Shown: piece by piece, positions 1-7,597 of the stretch
How the letters are laid out: every line of letters starts with the position of its first letter
Numbering within the stretch: position 1 is the first letter of the stretch
Assembly (NCBI GenBank): GCA_013138755.1
Contig: WTCC01000164.1
Coordinates: 1-15,659, forward strand
Reading direction: 5' to 3'
From: Gammaproteobacteria bacterium
GTDB taxonomy: Bacteria; Pseudomonadota; Gammaproteobacteria; SZUA-229
DNA length: 15,659 bases
Notes under the pieces: model-generated
Database searches by the model: none
What the model was told of the DNA's origin: nothing
The model's input: the letters and a program-made list of their open reading frames with translations, nothing else
Made by a program: the position numbers and the translations under genes

Positions 1-453
1 GTGACTAAATACCGTGAAAAAGCGGTATTTATACCAATAGGACCGGTGAATAATGGGCCGCAAAAATTATATGGACTACGATATTCAATGACAGCATGGC
101 CTATCGATAGCGATGAAGCTTTTCATGAAGAATTAGGTTACTGGTTGTGGGATAAAGAAAACGGTCAAGTTTTAAAAACTCTGATGGTGCCGCGAGGGGT
201 TACTGTCAATGCAGGTGGCTGCGTTGATGAGGACAGTAAAAGCTTTCGCCTGGAAGCTGTATGTGGCTCAGAAACATACGGTGTTATGTCTAACAAATTC
301 CTTAACGATACCTACAAAACGAAAAGCTATGGGGTGGATATCGTTATCCATGATGACGGCAAATTCAGCTACAAACAAGATACACAGTTGTGGATTCCTA
401 TCAATGAGGCAATTTTTCATCATACGGATGAAAATACTCTAGAGAAGGTTTGA
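1..453 (+). CDS. Heme-binding beta-barrel (nitrobindin-like) protein, 5' end cut by window
   Basis: The visible 150 residues resemble bacterial nitrobindin/FABP-like heme-binding beta-barrel proteins. Seen: a PIGPVNNGPQKLYGLRY segment (residues 12-28), a GYWLW strand (46-50) followed by a VPRGVT turn (63-68), and a C-terminal FHHTDENTL (139-147). In this family the last His-containing strand supplies the proximal heme ligand, so H140 or H141 is the likely ligand; that is family knowledge. Members are usually longer, with an N-terminal strand carrying a GxWxGxxG motif that is missing here. The GTG at base 1 is therefore probably an internal codon, and the true start lies upstream of the window. 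The following DUF4442 gene begins 13 bases after the stop, so the two may be co-transcribed. Cofactor and substrate are not shown by sequence; NO or peroxynitrite chemistry is only the general idea for nitrobindins. Confidence 0.75.
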   Translation: MTKYREKAVFIPIGPVNNGPQKLYGLRYSMTAWPIDSDEAFHEELGYWLWDKENGQVLKTLMVPRGVTVNAGGCVDEDSKSFRLEAVCGSETYGVMSNKFLNDTYKTKSYGVDIVIHDDGKFSYKQDTQLWIPINEAIFHHTDENTLEKV

Positions 454-466
454 TCGTATACAGCGA

Positions 467-961
467 GTGACGATGCTTACACACCGGCAAGCAAGATTTA
501 GGGATGATTTTTTATCTCCATGGCGGCAGCGATTCTATTACTTAAAGAGCCTGCCTATGGGGTTGCTCAGCGGTATTAAAATGATTCAGCTGGATGAAGC
601 TATATCAGTCAGCGAAGTTCCAATGCGATGGGGTAATAAAAATCCGTTTAATTCGATGTACTTTGCTGTGCAAAGTATGGCTGCAGAATTATCGACAGCG
701 GCGCCGGTTCTGATGGCATTAAAAGGTAGCGATGCAGATATAGCGCTGATAATTGTGGAACTGAAAGCTGAGTTTGTGAAAAAAGCACAATCCAAAGTCA
801 CTTTTTCATGTGTTGATTTCGATAAGATAACAAATGCAGTGGCGCAGTTAAAATGTACAGGCGATATTGCTATGGTAACGGCTAGAACAACGGGTAGGGA
901 TGTGGATGACAATGAAGTGGCTAACTTTTATTTCACCTGGTCTTTTAAGAGACGGTCATAG
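467..961 (+). CDS. DUF4442 domain protein (hotdog fold, thioesterase-like)
   Basis: This 164-residue protein matches my memory of the DUF4442 family. The signature is RWGNKNPFNSMYFA (residues 54-67) followed by AAELSTA (72-78), the helix and central strand of a hotdog fold. DUF4442 proteins are grouped with acyl-CoA thioesterase-like hotdog proteins, but no catalytic residue or substrate can be fixed from the sequence. The GTG start at 467 has no good ribosome site; the ATG two codons later (473) lies 7 bases after a GAG and is equally plausible. No signal peptide or membrane helix is seen, so it is probably cytoplasmic. It follows the heme-barrel gene by 13 bases in the same direction. Confidence 0.75.
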   Translation: MTMLTHRQARFRDDFLSPWRQRFYYLKSLPMGLLSGIKMIQLDEAISVSEVPMRWGNKNPFNSMYFAVQSMAAELSTAAPVLMALKGSDADIALIIVELKAEFVKKAQSKVTFSCVDFDKITNAVAQLKCTGDIAMVTARTTGRDVDDNEVANFYFTWSFKRRS

Positions 962-1016
962 TAATTGAGTGAGTCTTTGTCGTTAAGACAGCAATAAGAC
1001 AATCAGCTACGAAGTA

Positions 1017-1178
1017 TCATATCTCGCTAGTGTTAATAAGATACACACTGACTACAAGAGTAGTAAAACCGACAAGAAAGCTGATGTTGGCGCCGTATGC
1101 ATGCTCTATAAATCTGTAAGCCGCTACTCCTATGACGATACTTGTTATAGCAGCTATTAGTATTAGAAACTTCTCCAC
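1017..1178 (-). CDS. Small two-helix membrane protein A (paralog of the next gene)
   Basis: A 53-residue protein read leftward, with two hydrophobic helices: FLILIAAITSIVIGVAA (about 4-20) and ISFLVGFTTLVVSVYLI (about 32-48). They are joined by a short polar loop, YRFIEHAYGAN. The frame is open further upstream, but I choose the GTG at 1178-1176. A GGAG lies 8 bases before it, and this start gives the same length and an aligned N-terminus (M-x-x-F-L-I) with the paralog at 1286-1447. An ATG two codons earlier sits only 2 bases after the GGAG, too close for normal spacing. No function is recognised. The pair with its tandem copy is the best evidence that it is real. Confidence 0.6.
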   Translation of the reverse strand: MEKFLILIAAITSIVIGVAAYRFIEHAYGANISFLVGFTTLVVSVYLINTSEI

Positions 1179-1234
1179 AGTCATTACTCCACTATCCATT
1201 GGTGACGGTATTGTAGAGAACTGGCCGGGCAAAA

Positions 1235-1275
1235 GAGTGACAGAGCGCGCCTTTCGATTGACGAGGCGCGACGAA
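1235..1275 (-). repeat. Hairpin between the two small membrane-protein genes
   Basis: A perfect 7-bp inverted repeat, CGCGCCT at 1246-1252 and AGGCGCG at 1264-1270, with an 11-base spacer. It lies 15 bases beyond the stop of the upstream leftward gene. No T-run follows on the minus strand, so it is not a standard terminator; it might stabilise the upstream message. Confidence 0.4.
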
Positions 1276-1285
1276 ATGATAATTG

Positions 1286-1447
1286 TTACCAGTGTCGGGT
1301 GTTTATGAAGTAGGCGCTGACCGTTATGATGATAAATCCTGCAAGAAAGCCGATATTGGAGCCGAACTCGTTTTCTATCAACCGATAGAGCAATGCTCCT
1401 ACGCCGATAGCTGTTATCGTGGCAAATGAGATCAGAAAATTATGCAA
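1286..1447 (-). CDS. Small two-helix membrane protein B (TTG start)
   Basis: A 53-residue protein that starts at TTG (1447-1445). The ribosome site GAGGG lies 7 bases upstream, and an in-frame TAG ten codons before the TTG rules out an earlier ATG. The protein has two hydrophobic segments, FLISFATITAIGVGALL (about 4-20) and IGFLAGFIIITVSAYFI (about 32-48). The loop is YRLIENEFGSN, matching YRFIEHAYGAN of the neighbour. Both proteins are exactly 53 residues, align without gaps and share about half their residues. The two genes are in the same direction, 107 bases apart. Function unknown; the conserved YR-x-IE loop and G-x-N-I are the features to search with. Confidence 0.6.
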   Translation of the reverse strand: MHNFLISFATITAIGVGALLYRLIENEFGSNIGFLAGFIIITVSAYFINTRHW

Positions 1448-1598
1448 TGGTTTTCCCTCTGTAAGATAAGACGTCTATCAGCAGTAAAAATTCCATTTGG
1501 TGCCGTTTTTTTAAGATTGTAGTTTGGATGCCGGGAAGGTTTTTTTAAAAACTGCTGTGCACGGACGGTACGCACTAAAAGTTAAGCAATTAATGGCA

Positions 1599-1604
1599 TA
1601 TAAT
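1599..1604 (+). promoter_or_regulatory. Candidate -10 box for the exported-protein gene
   Basis: A perfect TATAAT at 1599-1604 with no convincing -35 at 16-18 bases. Transcription would begin near 1611, which argues against any translation start before that point for the following gene. Confidence 0.35.
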
Positions 1605-1625
1605 ACCTATTGGGTTGGCGCAATT

Positions 1626-2777
1626 ATGTGCATAATTATTCGGATAAAAGTCTCGTTGAAAACGTTAACAAGAATAACAATTTTTGCATTGCTACTGGCG
1701 GTTTCAGGTAGCCAGATTGCACATGCTCAAACAAGACTTTATCAATCTGACAGTAAGCTGCCATTTGTAAGAATGATGATGAGTATGATGGAGGCGATGG
1801 GAATCCTGGATAGGGTTTCGAATAATAGTGCCTATGGAGCATACGGTTATCCGGGGTCTCATTATGCGAATAACACATTTTCAAGATCGCCCTGGCTGCA
1901 GTCTCCCTGGACGCAATCGGCTTTTGATGGCGCTAGCCCTGCATGGGGCAGTCCAGACTGGGGAGTTTTGCCAACGCATAGATATTCGTACAATAGCTAT
2001 GGGCCGTATGGCACGCGGTGGTCTTCAACAGATTTAGACGGTTGGGTTAAAGAACCCTGGGAGTCATCCAAATGGAACCCTGATGCTGAAGCTAAAGCTA
2101 AATCGCAAGTTCAACCGCCGGTTCAGATGCGTGCTCCACAGCAAGTACAACCTGCCCAACCCATAATACCGATAGTGCAAAACTTTAACTATAGTTCACC
2201 TGAGGCAGTACAGCAGCGTGAAAGACCGGGTAATAATGTGCGTGCCAACGACAGGCTGAATAATATTCAGCAGAAAAATAAACAGTTGAGCAGACCGTCA
2301 CCGTTGGCAAAATTGCTGCCGTCACGGCAGAACTCGCGACCAGCTGTTCCATCAGGCGCTCAGGTAAGGAGTCAGTTTTCGCCACCTCAGTTGTCAGCAA
2401 AGCAGTCAAAAAAGCAGTATAGGCAGGAGAAGCTATGTGTTACCGATTTTTGTGGCTTGAAAAAACCGAATTTAAACGGTTTGTGGGTAGCACAAGATGG
2501 AGAAATGCTGGGTATTAAAAATAGACGGTATCTATGGAGTGATGGTGATTCACGCTATCTGACTGGCCAGCTTAAGGTGCAAAATGAATATCTGCTTGCC
2601 AATGTCGATGGCCATGAGAAGTTGATGCGTTTTAAATATAAGCTTTCAGGCAATCATTTATTGACCATGCAACCTGACGGTAAAATACGAGAGTTTGTGC
2701 GCACACCGAACAATCGATACGATGGTCAATATCCGGGTTACGGTTATGATCAGGGGTATGGGCAGAATTACGACTAG
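1626..2777 (+). CDS. Exported low-complexity protein of unknown function
   Basis: I do not recognise this protein. From the ATG at 1626 it has 383 residues. It has a signal peptide with a basic start, a hydrophobic core IFALLLAVSG (19-28) and an AHA-Q cleavage site (34/35), so it is likely periplasmic or surface-exposed. Then come a methionine-rich MMMSMMEAM patch, a Trp/Ser/Pro/Tyr-rich stretch (SPWLQSPWTQS, PAWGSPDWG) and a Pro/Gln-rich linker. A better-ordered C-terminal domain starts near residue 270 with CVTDFC and GLWVAQDGEMLGI; the last 20 residues are Tyr/Gly-rich. The frame is open back to 1524, but the TATAAT at 1599 makes that start unlikely. A TTG at 1656 would give the cleaner signal peptide MKTLTRITIF. 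The last 280 bases encode the part most likely to have homologs. Confidence 0.65.
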   Translation: MCIIIRIKVSLKTLTRITIFALLLAVSGSQIAHAQTRLYQSDSKLPFVRMMMSMMEAMGILDRVSNNSAYGAYGYPGSHYANNTFSRSPWLQSPWTQSAFDGASPAWGSPDWGVLPTHRYSYNSYGPYGTRWSSTDLDGWVKEPWESSKWNPDAEAKAKSQVQPPVQMRAPQQVQPAQPIIPIVQNFNYSSPEAVQQRERPGNNVRANDRLNNIQQKNKQLSRPSPLAKLLPSRQNSRPAVPSGAQVRSQFSPPQLSAKQSKKQYRQEKLCVTDFCGLKKPNLNGLWVAQDGEMLGIKNRRYLWSDGDSRYLTGQLKVQNEYLLANVDGHEKLMRFKYKLSGNHLLTMQPDGKIREFVRTPNNRYDGQYPGYGYDQGYGQNYD

Positions 2778-2837
2778 TATTCAGGCCAGTGCTCAGGCAG
2801 CTATTACCGTTAGACTGTAATCTGAAAACCGTGCTTA

Positions 2838-3263
2838 TCAGCTGTTTTCCAGCAGCAATTCAATCTCCACCATGTCGTCTTTCTGCGGACTGTATGCACG
2901 CATTTCTAAAACGCCTTTGGTGTTAAGTGAAATGATGATGTAAAAAACATCTTTATAAGTATTCTCTTTGATATCTAATAGTGACGGTACTGCAACCGAT
3001 GTTGGATGTGAATGCACGATGGCGAAAAGTGTCTGCTGTTTGCCGCGCATTTCTTTCATGGCTTGTATCTGTTGCGGTGCATCCATCGAGAAACGGCTAC
3101 TTGGATTATTGGAAATATTTTTGATCGGATAATAATCCTTTACCCTTGATGAGCTGCTGCCGATTAATCCGCAAACCTCTATGTCAGGTGTCTTTTGAGC
3201 GTGTGCCAGTATCTTGTTTACCAGAGGGCGTGGTAAGGCGAGTGTTTGTCGTGATGCAGGCAT
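2838..3263 (-). CDS. JAMM/MPN+ (Mov34) metalloprotease-like protein
   Basis: A 141-residue single-domain JAMM protein. The zinc site is complete: E29 (IEVCGLIG), then H84-x-H86, seven residues, S94, two residues and D97 (HSHPTSVAVPSLLD). Bacterial JAMM proteins of this size cleave or trim ubiquitin-like sulfur-carrier proteins; examples are the Mec+ protein with CysO in mycobacteria and QbsD with QbsE in Pseudomonas. Here the gene follows a MoeB/ThiF-like activating enzyme by 21 bases on the same strand, the classic partnership. No ThiS/MoaD-like carrier gene is in view, so the substrate is unknown. It is the last gene of the leftward hemA operon and runs convergently toward the exported-protein gene 60 bases away. 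Confidence 0.85.
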   Translation of the reverse strand: MPASRQTLALPRPLVNKILAHAQKTPDIEVCGLIGSSSSRVKDYYPIKNISNNPSSRFSMDAPQQIQAMKEMRGKQQTLFAIVHSHPTSVAVPSLLDIKENTYKDVFYIIISLNTKGVLEMRAYSPQKDDMVEIELLLENS

Positions 3264-3284
3264 AGATAGTTTGTTCTTTCGGTA

Positions 3285-4049
3285 TTAATTGTTACAGGTT
3301 GAGCAATTCGGGTCTTTGTTAAGTTTCATCGTGCGCCACTGCAGTGACAGTGCATCGAATATTAACAAGCGGTTCTGTAATGTGTCGCCTATATTGCAGA
3401 TTAGTTTGATGGTCTCTAATGCTTGCATGCTGCCGAGTATACCGACTACGGGCGCAAGTATGCCGTTATCGCTGCAATTGGTGTTCTCATCGGCACCGTC
3501 TTCGCTATAGAGGCAGGCGTAACATGGACTGTTTTCTTTACGTAGATTAAACACGCTAATCTGACCTTCGTACTGTATGGCAGCGGCGGAGATCAAAGCG
3601 ATCTTCTGTGAGACGCAGGCGTGGTTGATAAGAAAGCGAGTATTAAAATTATCGGTGGCATCGATGACACAGGTTACATTTGAGATCAATGATTCTAATT
3701 CATTCAGAGACAGCTTTTTATCGACACAATGAATCGTTGTTTCTGGATTGATAGCGAGTAAAGTTTCTTTTGCCGAAATGACTTTGCTGGTGCCGATATT
3801 ATTGGAGCGATGAATTATCTGGCGCTGCAAGTTACTGTCATCAACAGTATCGAAATCGACCAATGTCAGTGTGCCTACGCCCGATGCAGCAAGATATAAA
3901 GCAGCAGGGCTACCCAGGCCACCGATACCTATGATGACTACATGTGCATCGTGAAGCTGTTGTTGTCCCTCAATGCCAAAATGCGGCAGCATGATCTGAC
4001 GACTGTAATGTAGCAGTTGTTCGTCATTGAAGGTGATTTCGTCAGCCAT
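3285..4049 (-). CDS. moeB: MoeB/ThiF/HesA-type sulfur-carrier adenylyltransferase
   Basis: A 254-residue E1-like enzyme that adenylates the C-terminal Gly-Gly of a ubiquitin-like sulfur carrier (MoaD in molybdopterin synthesis, ThiS for thiamine). Visible motifs are the nucleotide loop GIGGLG (41-46), VDFD (64-67), the arginine-finger segment LQRQ (74-77), DATDN (130-134), two zinc CxxC pairs (C176/C179 and C249/C252) and the conserved cysteine C192 in TNCSDNGILAPVVG. Length matches E. coli MoeB, with no rhodanese extension. MoeB follows prmC in many gammaproteobacteria. MoaD as partner is the default guess, but the adjacent JAMM gene could mean another carrier. A 57-base gap before it contains a perfect -10 box. 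Confidence 0.85.
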   Translation of the reverse strand: MADEITFNDEQLLHYSRQIMLPHFGIEGQQQLHDAHVVIIGIGGLGSPAALYLAASGVGTLTLVDFDTVDDSNLQRQIIHRSNNIGTSKVISAKETLLAINPETTIHCVDKKLSLNELESLISNVTCVIDATDNFNTRFLINHACVSQKIALISAAAIQYEGQISVFNLRKENSPCYACLYSEDGADENTNCSDNGILAPVVGILGSMQALETIKLICNIGDTLQNRLLIFDALSLQWRTMKLNKDPNCSTCNN

Positions 4050-4063
4050 AATATTTAATCAGT

Positions 4064-4069
4064 ATTATA
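4064..4069 (-). promoter_or_regulatory. Possible internal -10 box before moeB
   Basis: The minus strand reads TATAAT in the prmC-moeB gap, but the -35 region is poor and the untranslated leader would be only about 8 bases. A weak internal promoter is possible. Confidence 0.2.
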
Positions 4070-4106
4070 TTTTTTATGCTGTGTATATGAACTTCTACTT
4101 ACACAT

Positions 4107-4952
4107 TTAGTGAGTGTGCAAGGTTTTCCCTGTTGTCATTCGAACGTGTCCCGTTAGATCTTGTTTCTGTTTGATATCGATATAACCATTGTTAGTAAAA
4201 CACTCAGCGACTAGATGTTGTTGATTATAACCATGTTCGACAATAAAAGAGCCGCCTTCCTTTAGGTAATCTTTCGCATGTAAGCATAAATGCTCGATAT
4301 CATCCATGCCAGTTTCTCCCGAGATCAATGCGCGCTCTGGCTCGAAACGAACATCACCTTGTCGCAGGTGTGGATCATTGGCTGCGATGTAGGGTGGGTT
4401 GCTCACGATGATGTCAAAATCATAACGTGATACTTCTGAAAACCAGTCGCTCTGAAGAAATGCAATGCGATGGGTCTGATGTGTTTCACTATTCTGTTTT
4501 GCCAGTATTATCGCATCCTCGGAAAGATCGCTGGCCACTATCTCCCATGAGGGTCTTTCGCTGGCGATTGATATTGCGATGGCGCCAGTGCCGGTGCCGA
4601 GATCAAGCAATGTTAAGTTTTCTTTATCGTTAAAGTTCGACAGAATGTATTCAACCAGTGTTTCAGTATCTGGGCGCGGGATTAACGTACTGTCGTTGAC
4701 CGAAAAATTGAGAGACCAAAATTCACGTTGCTGTGTTAGATATGCAACCGGGATGCCCTTGATTCTCTGTTGGATTAAATTCAGATATTTTGTTTGCTGC
4801 TCTTTACTAAGATCTTTTTCGGGCCATGCAGCCAGGTGCGCGGTGTTGCAATGCAGTACATGGCTAAGCAATACCTGAGTATCCAGCGCGGCAGTCGGGC
4901 TAACTTCAGACAAGCTAGAACTGGCTTGTTGTAGTGCTTGCTGGATATTCAT
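4107..4952 (-). CDS. prmC: Release factor glutamine N5-methyltransferase PrmC
   Basis: A 281-residue SAM-dependent methyltransferase that methylates the glutamine of the GGQ motif in release factors RF1 and RF2. Motifs: an N-terminal helical domain (about 1-80), IPRPDTE (91-97), SAM-binding DLGTGTGAI (117-125), the acidic residue in SDLS (141-144), and the catalytic NPPY (185-188) that grips the glutamine side chain. Length is typical. It lies 33 bases downstream of its own substrate gene, prfA, on the same strand, the usual hemA-prfA-prmC arrangement. Confidence 0.95.
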   Translation of the reverse strand: MNIQQALQQASSSLSEVSPTAALDTQVLLSHVLHCNTAHLAAWPEKDLSKEQQTKYLNLIQQRIKGIPVAYLTQQREFWSLNFSVNDSTLIPRPDTETLVEYILSNFNDKENLTLLDLGTGTGAIAISIASERPSWEIVASDLSEDAIILAKQNSETHQTHRIAFLQSDWFSEVSRYDFDIIVSNPPYIAANDPHLRQGDVRFEPERALISGETGMDDIEHLCLHAKDYLKEGGSFIVEHGYNQQHLVAECFTNNGYIDIKQKQDLTGHVRMTTGKTLHTH

Positions 4953-4985
4953 CGGATGTATTGTTGTGAGTAAGTATCTACTGCT

Positions 4986-6071
4986 TTATTCACTGGATAA
5001 AGAGGCAAGCTGCTCTGCCTGATACTCGTTAACCAACGGTTCGACGACCTGATCGAGTTCACCCTGAACGATTTCATCCAGTTTATATAAGGTGAGATTA
5101 ATCCGATGATCAGTCACTCGTCCTTGCGGATAGTTATAGGTACGGATGCGCTCAGATCGATCACCGCTACCGACCAGGCTCTTTCTTGTCTGTGCCTGTT
5201 CTGCATTCTGTTTTTCTATCTTGGCGTCCATGATGCGCGCCTGTAGCAGAGACATCGCCCGAGCTTTGTTTTTATGTTGTGAACGTTCATCCTGACATTC
5301 AACAACCGTACCGGTTGGTAGATGAGTCAGACGGACGGCGGAGTCAGTTTTATTGACGTGCTGACCGCCTGATCCAGAAGCACGGTAAGTATCGATACGT
5401 AGATCAGAGGAATTGATCTCTATCTGTGCAACTTCAGCGACTTCTGGCATGACAACAACCGTTGCTGCGGAAGTGTGTACGCGTCCCTGTGATTCGGTTT
5501 CAGGTACACGTTGTACGCGATGGGCTCCCGATTCAAATTTCAGTTGCGAATAAGCGCCGTTACCGATGATGCGTGCAATGATTTCCCGGTAACCGCCGTG
5601 CTCTCCGATATTTTGGCTGATGATCTCAACCTGCCAGCGTTTTAATTCAGCGAAGCGGGAATACATGCGGAATAGATCGCCGGCGAAAATTGCCGCCTCA
5701 TCACCGCCAGTGCCAGCGCGAATCTCGAGAAAAATATTGCTCTCATCGTTTGGATCTTTGGGTAATAGTAATTTTTGCAGTTCGAGCTCGAATGTTACAA
5801 TGTTTTCGCTGGCAGTCTTTTTTTCATCAACTGCCATCTCACGGACATCAGTATCGTCATCTTTCAGCATCTCATCGGCTTCGGCTAAATCGTTCTTTGC
5901 TGAATTGTAGCTTTGGAAACACTTCACGACAGGCTCCAGCTGAGCGTATTCTTGCGAAAGCTCGCGGAACTGATTTTGATCACCGATAACGTCAGGGTCG
6001 GCAAGCAGGCCGGCGACTTCTTCATGCCGGTCGATCAGCATGTGGAGCTTATTTAGTATTGAGTCTTTCAT
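4986..6071 (-). CDS. prfA: Peptide chain release factor 1 (RF1)
   Basis: A 361-residue class I release factor that reads UAA and UAG and triggers peptidyl-tRNA hydrolysis on the ribosome. The GGQ motif is at 235-237 (SGSGGQHVN), and the RF1-type PxT anticodon-like motif is PET at 190-192 ([10 protein letters not shown]). That, rather than SPF, marks it as RF1 and not RF2. The acidic patch AGTGGDEA (119-126) and full length agree with the family. Its ATG directly abuts the stop codon of hemA with no gap, so the two are very probably translationally coupled. Confidence 0.97.
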   Translation of the reverse strand: MKDSILNKLHMLIDRHEEVAGLLADPDVIGDQNQFRELSQEYAQLEPVVKCFQSYNSAKNDLAEADEMLKDDDTDVREMAVDEKKTASENIVTFELELQKLLLPKDPNDESNIFLEIRAGTGGDEAAIFAGDLFRMYSRFAELKRWQVEIISQNIGEHGGYREIIARIIGNGAYSQLKFESGAHRVQRVPETESQGRVHTSAATVVVMPEVAEVAQIEINSSDLRIDTYRASGSGGQHVNKTDSAVRLTHLPTGTVVECQDERSQHKNKARAMSLLQARIMDAKIEKQNAEQAQTRKSLVGSGDRSERIRTYNYPQGRVTDHRINLTLYKLDEIVQGELDQVVEPLVNEYQAEQLASLSSE

Positions 6072-7352
6072 TTATTGTTTTTTATCTGAATCACTGTTTA
6101 CATCGACGTTAAGAAACAGGTCTTGCGCGATGTTTAAAATATCATCTCGATCTTCCTGACTCGCCTGGCGCAATTTGGTGCTTGGCTGATGTAAAAATTT
6201 ATTGGTTAAGGTATGCGCCAGAAAGTCGAGCGCCTCTTCAGCACTTTGCCCGGCGGCTAGCTGTTTTTTTGCTTTCCTGAGCACTTCGTTACTGATTTCT
6301 TGTGTGCTTTGTCTGATCTGTGCGATGACGTCGACAGAGCCAAGAGAGCGTTGCCACTGCAAGAAATGCTGCACCTGTACATCGATGATCTCAGAGGCTT
6401 GTTGTGCTGCCTGCTGGCGATTTTCCATGTTCTCTTCGATAACGGATTGTAGGTCGTCAACGCTGTATAAATATATATCGTCAAGTTCACTGACTTCTGG
6501 TTCGATATCACGAGGCACAGCCAGGTCAACCATAAAGATGGGTTGATGTTTGCGTTGCTTCAATGCGCGCTCTACAGTGCCTTTGCCGATTATCGGTAGG
6601 GGACTGGCGGTTGATGATATGACGATGTCACTACGGTGTAGATGCTCACCGATGTGTTGCAGACTGATGGCCTGGCCATTGAATTCACCAGCCAGTTTCT
6701 GCGCACGTTCGACGCTGCGATTAGCGATAATGATGTTACCAACACCCTGAGAGTGTAAGTGCCGAGTGGCTAGTTCGATGGTCTCACCAGCACCAACCAA
6801 TAATACGGTTGTCTGTTTGAGGTCACCGAAAATCTGTTTGGCCAGGCTGACCGCTGCAAAAGCAACAGATACTGGACTGGAACCGATGTCGGTGTCGGTG
6901 CGCACTTGTTTAGAAACAGCGAAAGCACGTTGATAAAGCTTGCCTAGTAATTGCCCGATGGTGCCATGTTCATTTGCCAGTGCATAAGCATCTTTCATCT
7001 GGCCGGCAATCTGGGGTTCGCCAAGCACCATAGAATCCAGTCCGCTGGCAACTTCCATGGCGTGACGTATAGTTGCCTCATGCGCATGGACATAGAGATG
7101 TTCCCGTATCAGATCAGTGTCTAAGCCGTGAAAATTGCTGAACCATTCGATGATTTTTTGGTCATTATCTTCAGACGTAACGCAATAGAGTTCGGTGCGG
7201 TTACAGGTCGATAGAATACTGGCTTCTTCGATATGACTGAGTTTTTTTAGGCTGGATAAGGCTTCTGGTAAAGATTGTGGGGTGAACGCAAGCCGTTCGC
7301 GCAGCTCAAGCGGCGCGGTTTTATGATTGATACCCAGCGTAATCAAAGACAT
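6072..7352 (-). CDS. hemA: Glutamyl-tRNA reductase HemA
   Basis: A 426-residue enzyme that reduces glutamyl-tRNA(Glu) to glutamate-1-semialdehyde with NADPH, the committed step of the C5 route to heme. The N-terminal motif is LGINHKTAPLELRERLAF (6-23), and the catalytic cysteine is C50 in STCNRTE. GLDSMVLGEPQI (104-115) and the NADPH-binding LVGAGE (185-190) are in place. The C-terminal dimerisation helix is glutamine-rich. It is the first gene of the leftward operon and is divergent from the TPR lipoprotein gene across 245 bases. No convincing promoter for this strand could be seen. Confidence 0.97.
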   Translation of the reverse strand: MSLITLGINHKTAPLELRERLAFTPQSLPEALSSLKKLSHIEEASILSTCNRTELYCVTSEDNDQKIIEWFSNFHGLDTDLIREHLYVHAHEATIRHAMEVASGLDSMVLGEPQIAGQMKDAYALANEHGTIGQLLGKLYQRAFAVSKQVRTDTDIGSSPVSVAFAAVSLAKQIFGDLKQTTVLLVGAGETIELATRHLHSQGVGNIIIANRSVERAQKLAGEFNGQAISLQHIGEHLHRSDIVISSTASPLPIIGKGTVERALKQRKHQPIFMVDLAVPRDIEPEVSELDDIYLYSVDDLQSVIEENMENRQQAAQQASEIIDVQVQHFLQWQRSLGSVDVIAQIRQSTQEISNEVLRKAKKQLAAGQSAEEALDFLAHTLTNKFLHQPSTKLRQASQEDRDDILNIAQDLFLNVDVNSDSDKKQ

Positions 7353-7468
7353 AGACGGTTGCGGAACAGTAACTTTACGGGAAAACGAGCAATTTTGAGG
7401 GATGGATGCACTTAACTCAAGCAGAATACGATATTTTATTCATTTGTTGAGGATTTTTGTCACCAATC

Positions 7469-7499
7469 TTGACATAGTATTACTGTCTGCCAGTATTAT
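7469..7499 (+). promoter_or_regulatory. Candidate promoter for the TPR lipoprotein gene
   Basis: A perfect -35 box, TTGACA (7469-7474), and a -10-like TATTAT (7494-7499) separated by 19 bases, somewhat long. A small inverted repeat, GTGTT-AAT-AACAC, lies at 7508-7520, near the predicted start of the message. The rest of the 245-base divergent region shows nothing else convincing. Confidence 0.45.
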
Positions 7500-7597
7500 A
7501 GGGTCTAGTGTTAATAACACGCACCTGAAGTCGCTAAAGGTGTTTTCTGCCCGGCACGGTAGGTAGACGCACACAATCTTTTTACAATTTTTAGACT

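Noticed and set aside
1524..1625. Upstream extension of the exported-protein gene to 1524
   Set aside because: It would place 34 residues before a good signal peptide and start upstream of a perfect TATAAT at 1599.
5502..5504. PET instead of PAT or PVT in the RF1 codon-reading motif
   Set aside because: The middle residue of PxT varies in the family; it does not suggest altered stop-codon reading.
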